Shown: positions 27,251 to 38,637 of the stretch, piece by piece
Layout of the letters: each line of letters begins with the position of its first letter
How positions within the stretch are numbered: the first letter of the stretch is position 1
Source of the DNA: Fuerstiella sp.
Lineage (GTDB): Bacteria > Planctomycetota > Planctomycetia > Planctomycetales > Planctomycetaceae
Reading direction: 5' to 3'
Assembly (NCBI GenBank): GCA_029245955.1
Contig: JAQWOH010000067.1
Coordinates: 1-64,000 of the forward strand
DNA: 64,000 nucleotides
Position numbers and translations under genes: made by a program
The notes under the pieces: generated by a model
What the model was told of the DNA's origin: nothing
The model's input: the letters and a program-made list of their open reading frames with translations, nothing else
Databases searched by the model: none

Positions 27251-28465
27251 TCAGCGTGAAACTCTGTTATCTGTCTTTGCACATCCCACGGCCGACGCCG
27301 CCACTGTGCAGATGCGTCCGGCCAGCGCATTCACCGATCCCTTGCCGTCCGGGTGTACGCGGTTACTGAGAAACACGACGAACAACTTCTGGTCCGGGTC
27401 GATCCAGAGAGCCGTACCTGTAAACCCGCCATGGCCGAATGCTGCCGCCGACAACAGATCGCCTCGATTGGACGAATAAGGCGATTTCATATCCCAGCCC
27501 GGTGTTCGCAGGCCAGACGAAACCTGTACAGGACTGCGCATCAGCGCCACCGTATCCGGCTGCAGCACTCGAACGCCGTCCAGAATTCCACCGTTGATCA
27601 TTGCCTGAGCATACCTTGCCAGATCGGCTGCCGTGGAAAACAATCCGGCATGTCCGGCAATTCCTCCCAGAGCATACGCCCTCGGGTCATGCACTTCCCC
27701 CTGCATCCAATGTTCACCGCGTTGCTGTGTCACGGCCGCCCGCACCGCCAGATCCGAAGTCGGCAGAAAACCGGTTTCAGTCATCTGCAATGGCCCGAAA
27801 ATCACGCGTCGCGAATACTGGTGAACGTCTTCGCCGGTGATTCGTTTCACCAGTTCCGCCAGCACGATAAAACCAACGTCAGAGTACATAAACTTTTCAC
27901 CAGGCACTGCAGTCGGGGTCAGAGCAAATACGCGTCGCATGGCTTCTGCAGGTCCGTCGTCATAGTCACGCATACTATTATCCGGAATCAGTCCTCCCAT
28001 GTGCGTCAATAACTGTCGAACGGTGATCCCGGCCTTTCCATTGTCGGCGAAGTCGGGCAGGTGCGCGGCCACTGCATCATCAAGCGTCAGCTTCCCCTGC
28101 TCAACCAGCGACATCACGCTGGTTGCCGTCGCTACCGGTTTCGTCAGCGATGCGAGATCAAAGACTGTATCCGTCAACATCGCAACCTTTTCGGGTTGCA
28201 GCTGTCGATACCCGTAGGCCTTGTGAAAGACGGTGCGGCCCTGGTGGCCGACCAGCACGACACAGCCTGGCATTCTGGCTCGTGTCAGACCTTCCGCGAC
28301 AATCCGGTCGATGACATTTAGTCTTCCGGAATTCATCCCTACGGCTTCGGGCGTTACCGCAGACAGGCTGCCGCGGAAGGTTTTTGGAGACTGGTCTTCG
28401 TCGGCGGCCACCTGGCAGTGCGGCAACAGGCAGCACCCAAGCAATACAATCGCAACATCTTTCAT
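27251..28465 (-). CDS. Secreted serine hydrolase of the beta-lactamase/esterase EstB family
   Basis: 404 residues with an N-terminal signal peptide (MKDVAIVLLGCCLLPHC). The SxxK catalytic motif is FDLASLTKPVATATSVM, the Tyr motif is KFMYSDVGFIVLAELVKR, and GHGGFTGTALWIDP near the end replaces the KTG box. These are hallmarks of the class C beta-lactamase-related penicillin-binding or esterase group. It probably cleaves a peptidoglycan-like or ester substrate outside the cytoplasm; genuine antibiotic resistance is not implied. Only 18 bp separate it from truB, so they are likely co-transcribed. Confidence 0.9.
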   Translation of the reverse strand: MKDVAIVLLGCCLLPHCQVAADEDQSPKTFRGSLSAVTPEAVGMNSGRLNVIDRIVAEGLTRARMPGCVVLVGHQGRTVFHKAYGYRQLQPEKVAMLTDTVFDLASLTKPVATATSVMSLVEQGKLTLDDAVAAHLPDFADNGKAGITVRQLLTHMGGLIPDNSMRDYDDGPAEAMRRVFALTPTAVPGEKFMYSDVGFIVLAELVKRITGEDVHQYSRRVIFGPLQMTETGFLPTSDLAVRAAVTQQRGEHWMQGEVHDPRAYALGGIAGHAGLFSTAADLARYAQAMINGGILDGVRVLQPDTVALMRSPVQVSSGLRTPGWDMKSPYSSNRGDLLSAAAFGHGGFTGTALWIDPDQKLFVVFLSNRVHPDGKGSVNALAGRICTVAASAVGCAKTDNRVSR

Positions 28466-28483
28466 GAGGGTATCCTGTACTGA

Positions 28484-29389
28484 CTATCGAATGAATACAG
28501 TCCGTGGCTGTATGACGTCATTCTGCCCGGTTACTTCACCAAGTGCGAGCAACCGTGTGCCGTCTGCTGAAACGATGGCAACCTCATTCTTCTGAACCGC
28601 ACTGGTGTCGTCCGGAATGTGCAGATGGGATGAACTCATGGTCAGCTGTCGCCCAGTGCGAACAAGTTCTTCGTCGTGTTCGCCACAGCGATACCTGGAC
28701 AATCCGGCTACGATCAACAGTGGATCGGTCATTGCAGCGTCGATCGAGTCTGCCAACACAGTTTCCGGTGCGATCGCTTCGCTGACAGGGAACGCGCCTA
28801 TAGCCGTGCGTTCCAGCGAAGTCATAAGTCCGCCGCAGCCCAGCGCATCCCCAAAATCACGAGCAATCGAACGAATGTAGGTACCGGAAGCACATTCAAT
28901 CTGCAACGTCAGGTCGGGCCATGCATAGTTCAACACGTCAATAGCGAACACATGCACGGACTTTGCCTTCAGTTGAACATCTTCCCCTCGGCGCGCCTTC
29001 GTATAGGCGCGCTGGCCATTAACCTTAACGGCCGAAAACGCCGGAGGTATCTGCTGAATCGTGCCAACGAACGTGCGGAGTGTTTCACGCACATGTTGTT
29101 CCGACGGAGTGTCTCGTTCCAACGTGACCTCAGTGACGGTGCCTGTTGAATCATCCGTGTCGGAACGCTGTCCGAGTCGGAACGAAGCGGCGTACGTCTT
29201 CGAAGATCTCTGCAACAACGAAATCAGTCGGGTAGCCCCACCAATGCACACCAGTAGTACGCCGGTTGCCATCGGGTCCAGTGTGCCGGCGTGCCCAACC
29301 TTCACGGGTCTCACCAGACGCTGAACAACATTGACAACGTCGCGCGACGTCACCCCTGCCGGCTTGTTAAGATTCAAAACTCCAAACAT
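28484..29389 (-). CDS. truB: tRNA pseudouridine(55) synthase
   Basis: 301 residues. Converts U55 of the tRNA T-loop to pseudouridine. Motifs: GVLNLNKPAGVTSRDVVNVV at the N-terminus and VGHAGTLDPMATGVLLVCIG, with the catalytic Asp in TLDP. Also RLGQRSDTDDSTGTV, PPAFSAVKVNGQRAYTKAR and CASGTYIRSIARDFGDALGC. A complete TruB core; the C-terminal extension is short with a weak PUA-like part. It sits between kdsB and the beta-lactamase-fold gene. Confidence 0.96.
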   Translation of the reverse strand: MFGVLNLNKPAGVTSRDVVNVVQRLVRPVKVGHAGTLDPMATGVLLVCIGGATRLISLLQRSSKTYAASFRLGQRSDTDDSTGTVTEVTLERDTPSEQHVRETLRTFVGTIQQIPPAFSAVKVNGQRAYTKARRGEDVQLKAKSVHVFAIDVLNYAWPDLTLQIECASGTYIRSIARDFGDALGCGGLMTSLERTAIGAFPVSEAIAPETVLADSIDAAMTDPLLIVAGLSRYRCGEHDEELVRTGRQLTMSSSHLHIPDDTSAVQKNEVAIVSADGTRLLALGEVTGQNDVIQPRTVFIR

Positions 29390-29472
29390 GATTCAAGCCT
29401 CAGGATATTGTCGACCCTGAGTGCACCAGGTTGCCCTGGTACTGTGCAGGGATCTCGCGACGGAAGAAGGAT

Positions 29473-30234
29473 TCATTGCCCACCGGACGCCAACTGCCTC
29501 CGAACAAACGCCGCGTAGTCTTCTGCTGTATCAATACCCACCGCGGCCTGCGGTACCACGGCTACGGCAATGCGTGCTCCCGCCTGGAGAGCTCGAAGCT
29601 GTTCAAGCTTTTCCAGTTGTTCGAGCGACGACGGAGGCATCGATGTCAGCTTCAGCAGGAATTCACGCCGATATGCATAAAGTCCAACGTGCAGCAGCCA
29701 GGGCGACTTACCTTCAGCCGCCAGCACCTCAGCTGCCACAACATCTCTTGAGAACGGAATGGGCGAGCGACTGAAGTATAAGGCCTGTCCGTTGTCATCC
29801 ACGACGACCTTAACACAGTCCGGGTTGTCAACCACATCCGGTTCATGAATGGGAGCTGCGACAGTCGCCATTTCGGTGTCGCAGCGGTGAATCGCATCAA
29901 CCAGAGCCGCAATGGTCGCAGCTTCCAGCTCGGGCTCATCGCCCTGCAGATTCACGACAACGTCCGCATCCGGGCAGCAGCGGCCGGCGATCTCGGCCAC
30001 CCGATCCGTTCCACTCGGGTGATTCGCCGTCATTTCCGCGTGACCACCAAACCCCCGCACGACGTCAAATATTTGCGGGCTGTCTGTCGCGATGATGACC
30101 TCATGCAGCACGGACGACGCCAGAGCCACCTCCCAGACATACTGCAGCAGAGGCCGGCCTGTTTCCTGCAATAACAACTTTTCCGGCAGCCGCGAAGATT
30201 GCATCCGGGCGGGAATTATTCCAACAACCTTCAT
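29473..30234 (-). CDS. kdsB: 3-deoxy-manno-octulosonate cytidylyltransferase (CMP-KDO synthetase)
   Basis: 253 residues. Activates KDO with CTP for lipopolysaccharide core assembly, which implies an outer membrane. Motifs: VVGIIPARMQSSRLPEKLLL (nucleotide binding), VIIATDSPQIFDVV, GHAEMTANHPSGTDRVAE, VVNLQGDEPELEAATI, YFSRSPIPFSRD, and HVGLYAYRREFLLKL. ATG 30234 is favoured because AGGA lies 5 nt upstream; ATG 30240 is also possible. A run of eight G (plus strand) lies 22 bp upstream of the start. The gap to truB is 83 bp. Confidence 0.95.
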   Translation of the reverse strand: MKVVGIIPARMQSSRLPEKLLLQETGRPLLQYVWEVALASSVLHEVIIATDSPQIFDVVRGFGGHAEMTANHPSGTDRVAEIAGRCCPDADVVVNLQGDEPELEAATIAALVDAIHRCDTEMATVAAPIHEPDVVDNPDCVKVVVDDNGQALYFSRSPIPFSRDVVAAEVLAAEGKSPWLLHVGLYAYRREFLLKLTSMPPSSLEQLEKLEQLRALQAGARIAVAVVPQAAVGIDTAEDYAAFVRRQLASGGQ

Positions 30235-30256
30235 GGACATCCTGTCGTGGTACAGA

Positions 30257-30264
30257 GGGGGGGG
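30257..30264. repeat. Homopolymeric G8 tract upstream of kdsB
   Basis: Eight consecutive G on the plus strand (C8 in the kdsB transcript sense), 23-30 bp before the kdsB start. It is the longest homopolymer I noticed in the window and lies where slippage could alter promoter or leader spacing. Confidence 0.8.
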
Positions 30265-30997
30265 CGATGGGTAATAGGGCCTGTAAGCTGGTCGCCGCAT
30301 CAGGGCGAGATGGTCGGAAACATACCAACTTCACCACGTCTGGCGATACAACTGCCCCGCAAGTCTGTTCAAATTCAGGCCTTTGGGATGATTCCTCGGA
30401 TGATCCGCCAAAATTGCAGCCGGGCGACAGAAACTATCTTCTTGCGGCCACTGAAACGCATGACAACACGGGTGCCCGGTTCAGCGGACCGGCGCATCAC
30501 AGAATGTGCTCTGACAGAAGAAATTAAGCGAAGAACGTTTATGGCCACGCAGAGCCTTGAGAGCAGACGGTCCAAAAGGGGTTCCGGGCCGAGACTGTCG
30601 GGACATATTCCACATGCGTCAGTACGGGGAAGACGGAAACAGAACCACAGGAACGAGTGCCTGACGCTCAGGAATCGCCCCTGTCAATCGCTCAGCACGT
30701 CAGGAATCTGCTGCTTTGCATCGAAAAAGGCGGCCGCCAGTGGTCAATAGGTGCGAAGTTCGAACAGTGGTATTTGCGTTCACGCCGTATTGTGGCCGCA
30801 TTTCTGCTGGGTCGACCGGTTGACGAAGCGACCAGCGTCGGACGGGAAGTGAATGTTCCCGCAATCGTGTCGGAGCAACGGCATCAGATTCCTGCGCGTC
30901 ATCCAACTGTCGGACCGTTGTCTGAGTTTGCGGTGAACACATTTGCGGCCAATTCCACTATTTCTGGTGAGCACACCCGTAAACGGATCAACCATCT
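30265..30997. other. Gap of 733 bp upstream of kdsB
   Basis: Between kdsB (start 30234) and the end of bioA (30998). A plus-strand frame is open from 30199 to 30750, but its translation is Arg/Ser-rich without conserved character, and another from 30657 to 31010 runs into the bioA 3' end. No start with a good ribosome-binding site was found. Probably non-coding or decayed, and contains the kdsB promoter. Confidence 0.5.
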
Positions 30998-32380
30998 TCA
31001 TTCAAATTGACTGACAACCTCTTCGATCGCCTCAATAGTCAACGCGCACATTCGTTGAATAAGCGACAGCGGCATCGACGGAGCAGGCATCAGCACAATA
31101 ACATCCCCCAGCGGACGAATAATCAGTCCCTTCCTTCGTGCCACCACCGTCACCTGATGCCCGACTCGCAGTGGCATCGCAAAAGGCTCCATTGTCCGCC
31201 GGTCGCGGACCAGCTCGATCCCCACCATAAGGCCCTTCTGACGAATCTCTCCAACATGCCGGTGATTGTTTAGTTGGCCAAGCTCGTCGGCGATGAGTTC
31301 GGCGGCGGCGGTCACGTTATCAAGCAGGCCGTGTTCTTGAAATCGCTGCAGCGACGCCAGTGCAGCGGCGCACCCCAGAGGGTTTCCGGTGTAGGTGTGG
31401 CCGTGATAGAACGTACGTCCGGATTCAGGCGTTCCCAGAAATGCGTCATGAATTTCATCCGTAGCCAGCGTTGCGGCCAGTGGCAGGTAACCCCCCGTAA
31501 TCCCTTTAGCGACACACATCAGGTCAGGAACCACGGCCTCCTGTTCGCAGGCAAACATTGTCCCGGTACGTCCAAATCCCACGGCGACCTCATCTGCGAT
31601 CAGGGGGACATTGAATTCAGTACACAGCTGACGAATGTGTCTCAGGTAACCCGGTGGATGAACCAGAATTCCCGCTGCCCCCTGCACCAATGGTTCAATA
31701 ACAAACCCGGCGGCCCGCTGGTGATTCTTCTGAATCAATTCTGCGGCGCGATCAAAACAGAACTGCAGCCAGGAATCACAGTCATATCCGTCTGGTACGC
31801 GCGTAGCCACAGGAGAGGGAACCGTTACCGTTGGAAACAGCAGATTTGTGTAAGTACGATGAAAGACGTCCATACCGCCGACGCTGACCGATCCCAGCGT
31901 ATCACCGTGATATGCATTGCCGACACTAATGAACGTATCACGCGAATTTTCCGGAACCGATTTTTGCTGATGGTACTGGTAAGCCAGCTTCAGGGCCACT
32001 TCGACGGCGGTAGCGCCGCTGTCGGAATAAAACACCCTGGTCAGTCCGTCCGGCGTGACATCGACCAGAGCTCTGGCCAGTCGGATGGAGACTTCGCTGG
32101 ACAGCCCGAGCATCGTTGAGTGGCTCACACGATCGAGTTGATTGCGAATTGCATCGTCGATTTCCGGAACGCGATGACCATGTACGTTGCACCAGAGCGA
32201 CGAAATACCGTCCAGGTATTTTCGTCCGTCAACGTCGATGAGTTCAAACCCCTTGCCTGCAACGATGATGGGAGCGTGCTCTTCGACATAGGCTCTCATC
32301 GGCGTAAACGGATGCCAGACGTGAGCATTGTCCCAGGTGCGAAGTTGCTCAGCAGACACATTCGAATTAAAGACGGACAT
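30998..32380 (-). CDS. bioA: Adenosylmethionine--8-amino-7-oxononanoate aminotransferase
   Basis: 460 residues. PLP enzyme of biotin synthesis that makes 7,8-diaminopelargonate using S-adenosylmethionine as amino donor. Motifs: AHVWHPFTPMRAYVEEHAP (BioA N-terminus), YLDGISSLWCNVHGHRVPEI, RVFYSDSGATAVEVALKLAY, LIADEVAVGFGRTGTMFACE, the PLP lysine in LMCVAKGITGGYLPLAATL, and FYHGHTYTGNPLGCAAALAS. Length is typical. No other bio gene is adjacent, so the pathway is scattered. Confidence 0.96.
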   Translation of the reverse strand: MSVFNSNVSAEQLRTWDNAHVWHPFTPMRAYVEEHAPIIVAGKGFELIDVDGRKYLDGISSLWCNVHGHRVPEIDDAIRNQLDRVSHSTMLGLSSEVSIRLARALVDVTPDGLTRVFYSDSGATAVEVALKLAYQYHQQKSVPENSRDTFISVGNAYHGDTLGSVSVGGMDVFHRTYTNLLFPTVTVPSPVATRVPDGYDCDSWLQFCFDRAAELIQKNHQRAAGFVIEPLVQGAAGILVHPPGYLRHIRQLCTEFNVPLIADEVAVGFGRTGTMFACEQEAVVPDLMCVAKGITGGYLPLAATLATDEIHDAFLGTPESGRTFYHGHTYTGNPLGCAAALASLQRFQEHGLLDNVTAAAELIADELGQLNNHRHVGEIRQKGLMVGIELVRDRRTMEPFAMPLRVGHQVTVVARRKGLIIRPLGDVIVLMPAPSMPLSLIQRMCALTIEAIEEVVSQFE

Positions 32381-32484
32381 ACGGAAAAATACTCTCGTTC
32401 TACCGGCCGAAACGAGGCCTCACAGCCTCACCCGGAACATGTGCGAGAATCGGAATCGCAACGCAGGCTGACTGACAACGCCCG

Positions 32485-33417
32485 TCACGCGGGCACGGTC
32501 AGGCTGTCCATAATCGAATTCAGAATCTGTCCGGCCCGCTGACGGTGACCGTCACGCACCGCGCCACGACACACGATTCTGTGAGCAAGTACCGGCAGGC
32601 ACAGTTGTTTAACATCGTCGGGAATCACGAAGTCACGGCCTTCAACCATAGCCATAGCCTGAGCAGCCCTGTACAGCGTCAGAGCTCCGCGAGTGCTGAC
32701 CCCCAGCGACAGTTCGGGATGATCGCGAGTCGCTTCCACAATATCCAGCATGTAATCCGACACGGAATCATCCACACGAACGTCATTGACCTTCCGCTGG
32801 AGGGCGATCACCTGTTCGCTGTCGGCCACTGCCTGCAGGTCGTCCGTGGGCTCACCATTGCGGTGTTTCCGAAAAACGTTTCGTTCCGTCTCCCGATCCG
32901 GATACCCGACCTCCAGGCAGACCATAAAGCGATCAAGCTGGTTCTCCGGCAGAGGGTAAGTCCCCTCAAACTCAAAGGGATTCTGAGTGGCAATCACAAC
33001 AAAGGGATGCTGCAAAGGCATCGTGTCTCCCTCGATCGTCACCTGCTGCTCACTCATGGCTTCCAGTAGCGCGCTTTGTGTTCGAGGCGTTGTTCGATTA
33101 ATCTCATCCGCCAGCAGAACGTTGGTAAACACCGGTCCCGGACGAAACTCGAACTCACCGGTATTCGGGCGGTAGACGTTCGCTCCCAGAATATCGCTGG
33201 GCAAAAGGTCGGGAGTGAATTGCAGTCGAGTGAACCGACAGCCCAGTGATTTTGCCAGCGCCCGTGCCAACGATGTCTTCCCGAGTCCCGGCGCATCTTC
33301 AAGGAGCACGTGCCCACCGGCCACGAGCGCTACGACCGCGATGCGAACGGTCTCTTCTTTCCCAAGAACAGCCGATTCAACGCTGGCGCGGATTTTCTGC
33401 AGCACGCTTTCACTCAC
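32485..33417 (-). CDS. MoxR family AAA+ ATPase
   Basis: 310 residues. Walker A is LLEDAPGLGKTSLARALA, Walker B LLADEINRTTPRTQSALLEA, followed by MSEQQVTIEG, PFVVIATQNPFEFEGTYPLPENQLDRF (sensor 1) and the C-terminal lid with GVSTRGALTLYRAAQAMA. The start is GTG 33417, with GGAGG 5 nt upstream and the sequence VSESVLQKIRASVESAVLGK; longer in-frame forms lack similarity. MoxR ATPases usually precede DUF58 and transglutaminase genes. None is here; bioA follows 104 bp downstream. Probably a chaperone-like ATPase acting on unidentified VWA partners. Confidence 0.92.
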   Translation of the reverse strand: MSESVLQKIRASVESAVLGKEETVRIAVVALVAGGHVLLEDAPGLGKTSLARALAKSLGCRFTRLQFTPDLLPSDILGANVYRPNTGEFEFRPGPVFTNVLLADEINRTTPRTQSALLEAMSEQQVTIEGDTMPLQHPFVVIATQNPFEFEGTYPLPENQLDRFMVCLEVGYPDRETERNVFRKHRNGEPTDDLQAVADSEQVIALQRKVNDVRVDDSVSDYMLDIVEATRDHPELSLGVSTRGALTLYRAAQAMAMVEGRDFVIPDDVKQLCLPVLAHRIVCRGAVRDGHRQRAGQILNSIMDSLTVPA

Positions 33418-34060
33418 GATGGCCTCCCCGCTGTTGTGTGGTGAGTACGACAGATGTGAAACGTTCGTTCCTTCATGAGATCTTTCCGGAGGGTCGTTTT
33501 GTCTGAAAGTCAGTGCAGAATCTCCTGCTGTCTGCAAATGACCATCACGTGATTCGTGCGACTGCTCAATACCAGCAGCGAAATAAAGACACCATCGCAT
33601 CCCTGCCGTTCCGCACTTCAACACGATTGACGGCATGTTACAGAAAACGGAAACCGATTCCGAGGCAACACATGGGTGCGCCGGCAGAACAGAATCGCTG
33701 CAGTCGCCGGCCGCAAACACTCGAGGCCTTCTGTTCATCACAGTGTACGTCATTCACGATGCTCTTCGATATCGACTCATCACACGAACGACACGCGACT
33801 GTCTGTCGTCGGCGTGAAAACCACTAAGTCGACGGGCGGCTGATTTTGCGGCAGTAATTTCCGCAACCGCGGCCTGAGTCTTTTGCTCACAAGGGCAGCG
33901 TGTGGTATTTTCATCATGCGGCGTCGTTTCACGATATCGCGAAGTTTGGTTGTTCGCCGGTAAATTCATTCTGCCATACCGGACGACCGCAACGGCAGTG
34001 GCTCCCGTTGTGCCGGGTTCCACGTCGCGATCGTAAATTGCCCCAAAGGAAAGACACCAG
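33418..34060. other. Divergent intergenic region, 643 bp
   Basis: Between MoxR (minus) and the double esterase (plus). Several open stretches exist (for example 33754-34125 minus, 33513-33827 plus), but none has a ribosome-binding site or recognisable sequence. Must contain both promoters; no boxes can be assigned safely. Confidence 0.5.
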
Positions 34061-35725
<1,665 letters not shown>

Positions 35726-35739
35726 CAAGGGCAGAACAG

Positions 35740-37353
35740 GTGCTAATCCGTCGTAACCGTTTTCATGGCCGGACGTCGCCGCCGTTTTATCAGCGGCGTC
35801 CTCTGCTGCTGTGCCTCATGTGGTCGCTGCCCCTGGGCTGCGGTGAAGACACGCCCCTCCCGCACGATCATACGGCAACACCGCCAACACAAACGTCGGA
35901 TACACGCACAGAGACTGCCGACGATCCCTCATCACAGCAGGACGAACAGTTTGCTCCGCTGCAGACATCGTCACCTGCTGGCGCGCCTCAGCAGCATGTG
36001 GCCAGCGTGGATGTCGAGCAAACGGAGCCTGCCGACGATGGCGCCGTCGTGAAAACCCGGCTGCCCGATGATCGACCGGACCTTAACAGCGCTCGGCTGG
36101 CACAGGCGGGTATTCGTCAGTACGAAAGTCGGCGACTCGTCCTGCTTACCGACCTGCCGAAGGACATGGTGGCTCACCTGCCGGCCCTTGCGGATCAGCT
36201 GTTCGATCGCCTGGAACTTCATTTCGGCGTGCTGCCACCAGCTCTCGACGGTTCTGAGTTTCAGGTCACGGGTCATCTGATTCGCGATCAACAGAAATTT
36301 CGCGAGGCAGGTTTGATGCCGTCCGAAACTTTCACCTTCGATCATGGACGCCACTGGAACTACCAGTTCTGGATGTTCGACACCAAAGATGACTACTACC
36401 GACGCCACCTTCTGTTTCACGAATTCACGCACTGCTTCATGACGTGCGAATGTGGAATGCAGCAGCTTCCCGCCAGTTGGTACATGGAGGGTATGGCTGA
36501 ATACTTCGCAACCCATCAGTTGAACCGGAAAGAAGGCAGGCAGTCCGAGATGAAATCAGGAGTGCTGCCGGGCACGTTTGAGGGATTCGAAGGGTGGGGA
36601 CGAATTTCAGAGATTCGTCGATCCTTTCAACCCGACAGATTCGCCGACGCCACAGATATCAGGGAATTGAAAATCGCCACACTGGATGATGTGGTACCCG
36701 ACAAAGCGACGAACTTCACACAGTATTCGCAGTACGCGACGTCCTGGGCAGCATGCTGGTTTCTGCAGTCTCACCCCGACTATCAGGGGCTGTTTCGTCC
36801 ACTGGCAAAGCTGCGGACCGAGCCGGAGGTTGCCGCTGCTGTCAGACAGCTTCGCGACAGCGTTCGGCCTCGCCTCTGTATTGACTGGCTGTTGTTCGTC
36901 GAATCACTGCGTGAAAATTATGACGTCGAACGCAGCTTTCCCGTCCATTCGACAACATCAATCACAACCGATGACCTGAGATCGGGTGTCGGGATATTTC
37001 AGTTACAGGCGGCTCTTGACTGGCAGGACAGCGGACTGCGTCTGAGGGCGGGGGAGTCAGTAGACGTGAAATGTGAGGGACAATTTTCCGTCAATGATCA
37101 GCCACGGCGGTGGATGTCGGAACCGCAGGGCGTCAGCGTCGAATATTTCTCAGGCCTGCCGCTTGGTCAGGTCGTCGCTGCTCTGGTCAGCCCGGACGGG
37201 AAGTACATATCCAGCCGCATATCTGTAGGCACAGGCACGACAATCAGCGCGTCACGGGACGTGTCTGTGTGGTTACAGGTAAACGACAGCAGCGCCGGTC
37301 GCAGCAACAACGCCGGTACGGTCAACGTCGAATTTTCGTTACCGCCGCGATAG
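35740..37353 (+). CDS. HExxH metallopeptidase-like lipoprotein (DUF1570-like)
   Basis: 537 residues. A GTG start (35740), with AAGG 9 bp upstream, gives a lipoprotein signal: basic start RRNRFHG, hydrophobic LLLCLMWSLPLGC with the lipobox Cys. A Pro/Thr/Asp/Glu-rich linker follows. The catalytic core is LLFHEFTHCFMTCECGMQQ with HEFTH zinc ligands, and the third ligand Glu probably in WYMEGMAEYFATH. This is the pattern of planctomycete DUF1570 and gluzincin-like proteins. The C-terminal domain (about 400-537) is beta-rich and unassigned. Upstream ATGs in frame overlap the esterase gene and are unlikely. Probably co-transcribed with the esterase. Confidence 0.8.
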   Translation: MLIRRNRFHGRTSPPFYQRRPLLLCLMWSLPLGCGEDTPLPHDHTATPPTQTSDTRTETADDPSSQQDEQFAPLQTSSPAGAPQQHVASVDVEQTEPADDGAVVKTRLPDDRPDLNSARLAQAGIRQYESRRLVLLTDLPKDMVAHLPALADQLFDRLELHFGVLPPALDGSEFQVTGHLIRDQQKFREAGLMPSETFTFDHGRHWNYQFWMFDTKDDYYRRHLLFHEFTHCFMTCECGMQQLPASWYMEGMAEYFATHQLNRKEGRQSEMKSGVLPGTFEGFEGWGRISEIRRSFQPDRFADATDIRELKIATLDDVVPDKATNFTQYSQYATSWAACWFLQSHPDYQGLFRPLAKLRTEPEVAAAVRQLRDSVRPRLCIDWLLFVESLRENYDVERSFPVHSTTSITTDDLRSGVGIFQLQAALDWQDSGLRLRAGESVDVKCEGQFSVNDQPRRWMSEPQGVSVEYFSGLPLGQVVAALVSPDGKYISSRISVGTGTTISASRDVSVWLQVNDSSAGRSNNAGTVNVEFSLPPR

Positions 37354-37488
37354 ACGCCGCAGCCATCCGCAACTCGAGTATTACGAGATATTCTCAAAAC
37401 ACGGCGACGGCGCCAGGTGCAGCCCGCCGTGCGAGGCGACCGGATGCAGCGGGGCTCTCGCGCCCTGTTCGTGTCACCCGCCCCGAAC

Positions 37489-38637
37489 CTATCCGGCAAG
37501 AACGCTTCGTGCCTGTTCGTTGGAGACGAAGTTCAGAACCAGCGGCTGAGACAAATCGTCCTGCGACTGCTGCCAGGTGGCGTAGAAACCGTCCTCGGTT
37601 GCGCACACGTCAACATAACGGCTGCAACCTGTTCCCCACGGGCTGATGAACATCGGCAGCAAGTGGGACAGTCGTTCCGCTGATGACACGTCATCGTTAA
37701 TTATGAACGCCGCCCCACCGACTTCCTCACAACTGTATCCGCGAGGCCTTTTGACAGCAGTCGCGTGTTCGTCAATGGCACGCAGACACTCGCCGCCGCA
37801 GTAAAACAGCAGAGTGTAGTCATCAGCGGCAAATGCCCCAACTTCTGGTACGGGCAGAAGACAGGTGCCACGCGTCATCGCCACATCCCACGTTGGTCCC
37901 CGCTGAAACACCGAATGTTGGGGATCCGTGGCCATCCTGCCGGCCTCTGGAACGTCGACAACCCCCGTGTTGGAACTTGACCAGCCGAACGGATGGCTGC
38001 AATAGCCAAGTCGATCACCGTGCGATGTATGCCAGTAGAACGGATCCTTGACATGCAAATGTTCAGGACAGTCGCTGCTGTATGCGGCGTCGACCGTGGC
38101 AGTCTTCAAGCCTTGAATCGACCCAGCCCGCAGTACGTCAATGGTCCAGACTCCGGCTCCGGGTTTCTGAAAATCACCAACGACAGCCGGGTAAGCGAGC
38201 CCCGTTTTTTCCGTCGAGACAAACAGTTCGACTCCGCCGTCCACAAAACGCAGACAGGATCCTTCGATCGAAAGCACTTCCCCCGTTGGACTGTTCAGCG
38301 CGGACTTTTCCCAGAAAACAACTTTTTCAAACGTTTCCCCCTTGTCCGATGACCGGAAAATCGCCAATTCCAGTCCACGGGTACCGGCCGCGACACCAGT
38401 CCGAGAGTCTCCGGCATTGCGATAACGCCCTACCGCATACAGCGAACCGTCAGCCCCTTCCACCAGATTGCCGCCGCCGAACCAAAAGCCTGAACTGCGT
38501 TCCTGCGGCTCGACAATAACATGAGCGGAGTGCTGATCGATGAGAATATTACAAAAGGCTGTGAGACGCTCGCAAACTTGATCTGGACCGGAATTATCGA
38601 TGGTTTTGTCCCACAGTAAGTTTTGCAGTGGCTGAAT
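37489..38637 (-). CDS. BNR/sialidase-like hydrolase family protein, start codon unclear
   Basis: About 380 residues of glycosidase-like (BNR or exo-sialidase-type) sequence: ERSSGFWFGGGNLVEGADGS, LYAVGRYRNAGDSRTG, ELAIFRSSDKGETFEKVVFW (Asp-box-like), SCLRFVDGGVELFVSTEKTG, GDRLGYCSHPFGWSS, CSRYVDVCATEDGFYATWQQ. The only usual start is GTG 38463, yet coherent protein sequence (PDQVCERLTAFCNILIDQHS AHVIVEPQE) continues upstream in the same frame to a stop at 38662-38664 with no ATG, GTG or TTG. The coordinates given use an ATT at 38637 as a possible start. Either a rare start codon or loss of the 5' end is needed. Substrate unknown. Confidence 0.65.
   Translation of the reverse strand: MQPLQNLLWDKTIDNSGPDQVCERLTAFCNILIDQHSAHVIVEPQERSSGFWFGGGNLVEGADGSLYAVGRYRNAGDSRTGVAAGTRGLELAIFRSSDKGETFEKVVFWEKSALNSPTGEVLSIEGSCLRFVDGGVELFVSTEKTGLAYPAVVGDFQKPGAGVWTIDVLRAGSIQGLKTATVDAAYSSDCPEHLHVKDPFYWHTSHGDRLGYCSHPFGWSSSNTGVVDVPEAGRMATDPQHSVFQRGPTWDVAMTRGTCLLPVPEVGAFAADDYTLLFYCGGECLRAIDEHATAVKRPRGYSCEEVGGAAFIINDDVSSAERLSHLLPMFISPWGTGCSRYVDVCATEDGFYATWQQSQDDLSQPLVLNFVSNEQARSVLAG

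Noticed and set aside
30199..30750. Plus-strand frame of 183 codons upstream of kdsB
   Set aside because: Starts inside the kdsB 5' end, no ribosome-binding site, Arg/Ser-rich without conserved residues. Kept only as an unassigned gap.
31274..32119. Plus-strand frame of 281 codons antisense to bioA
   Set aside because: bioA is complete with the PLP lysine and substrate motifs; the antisense frame is a shadow.
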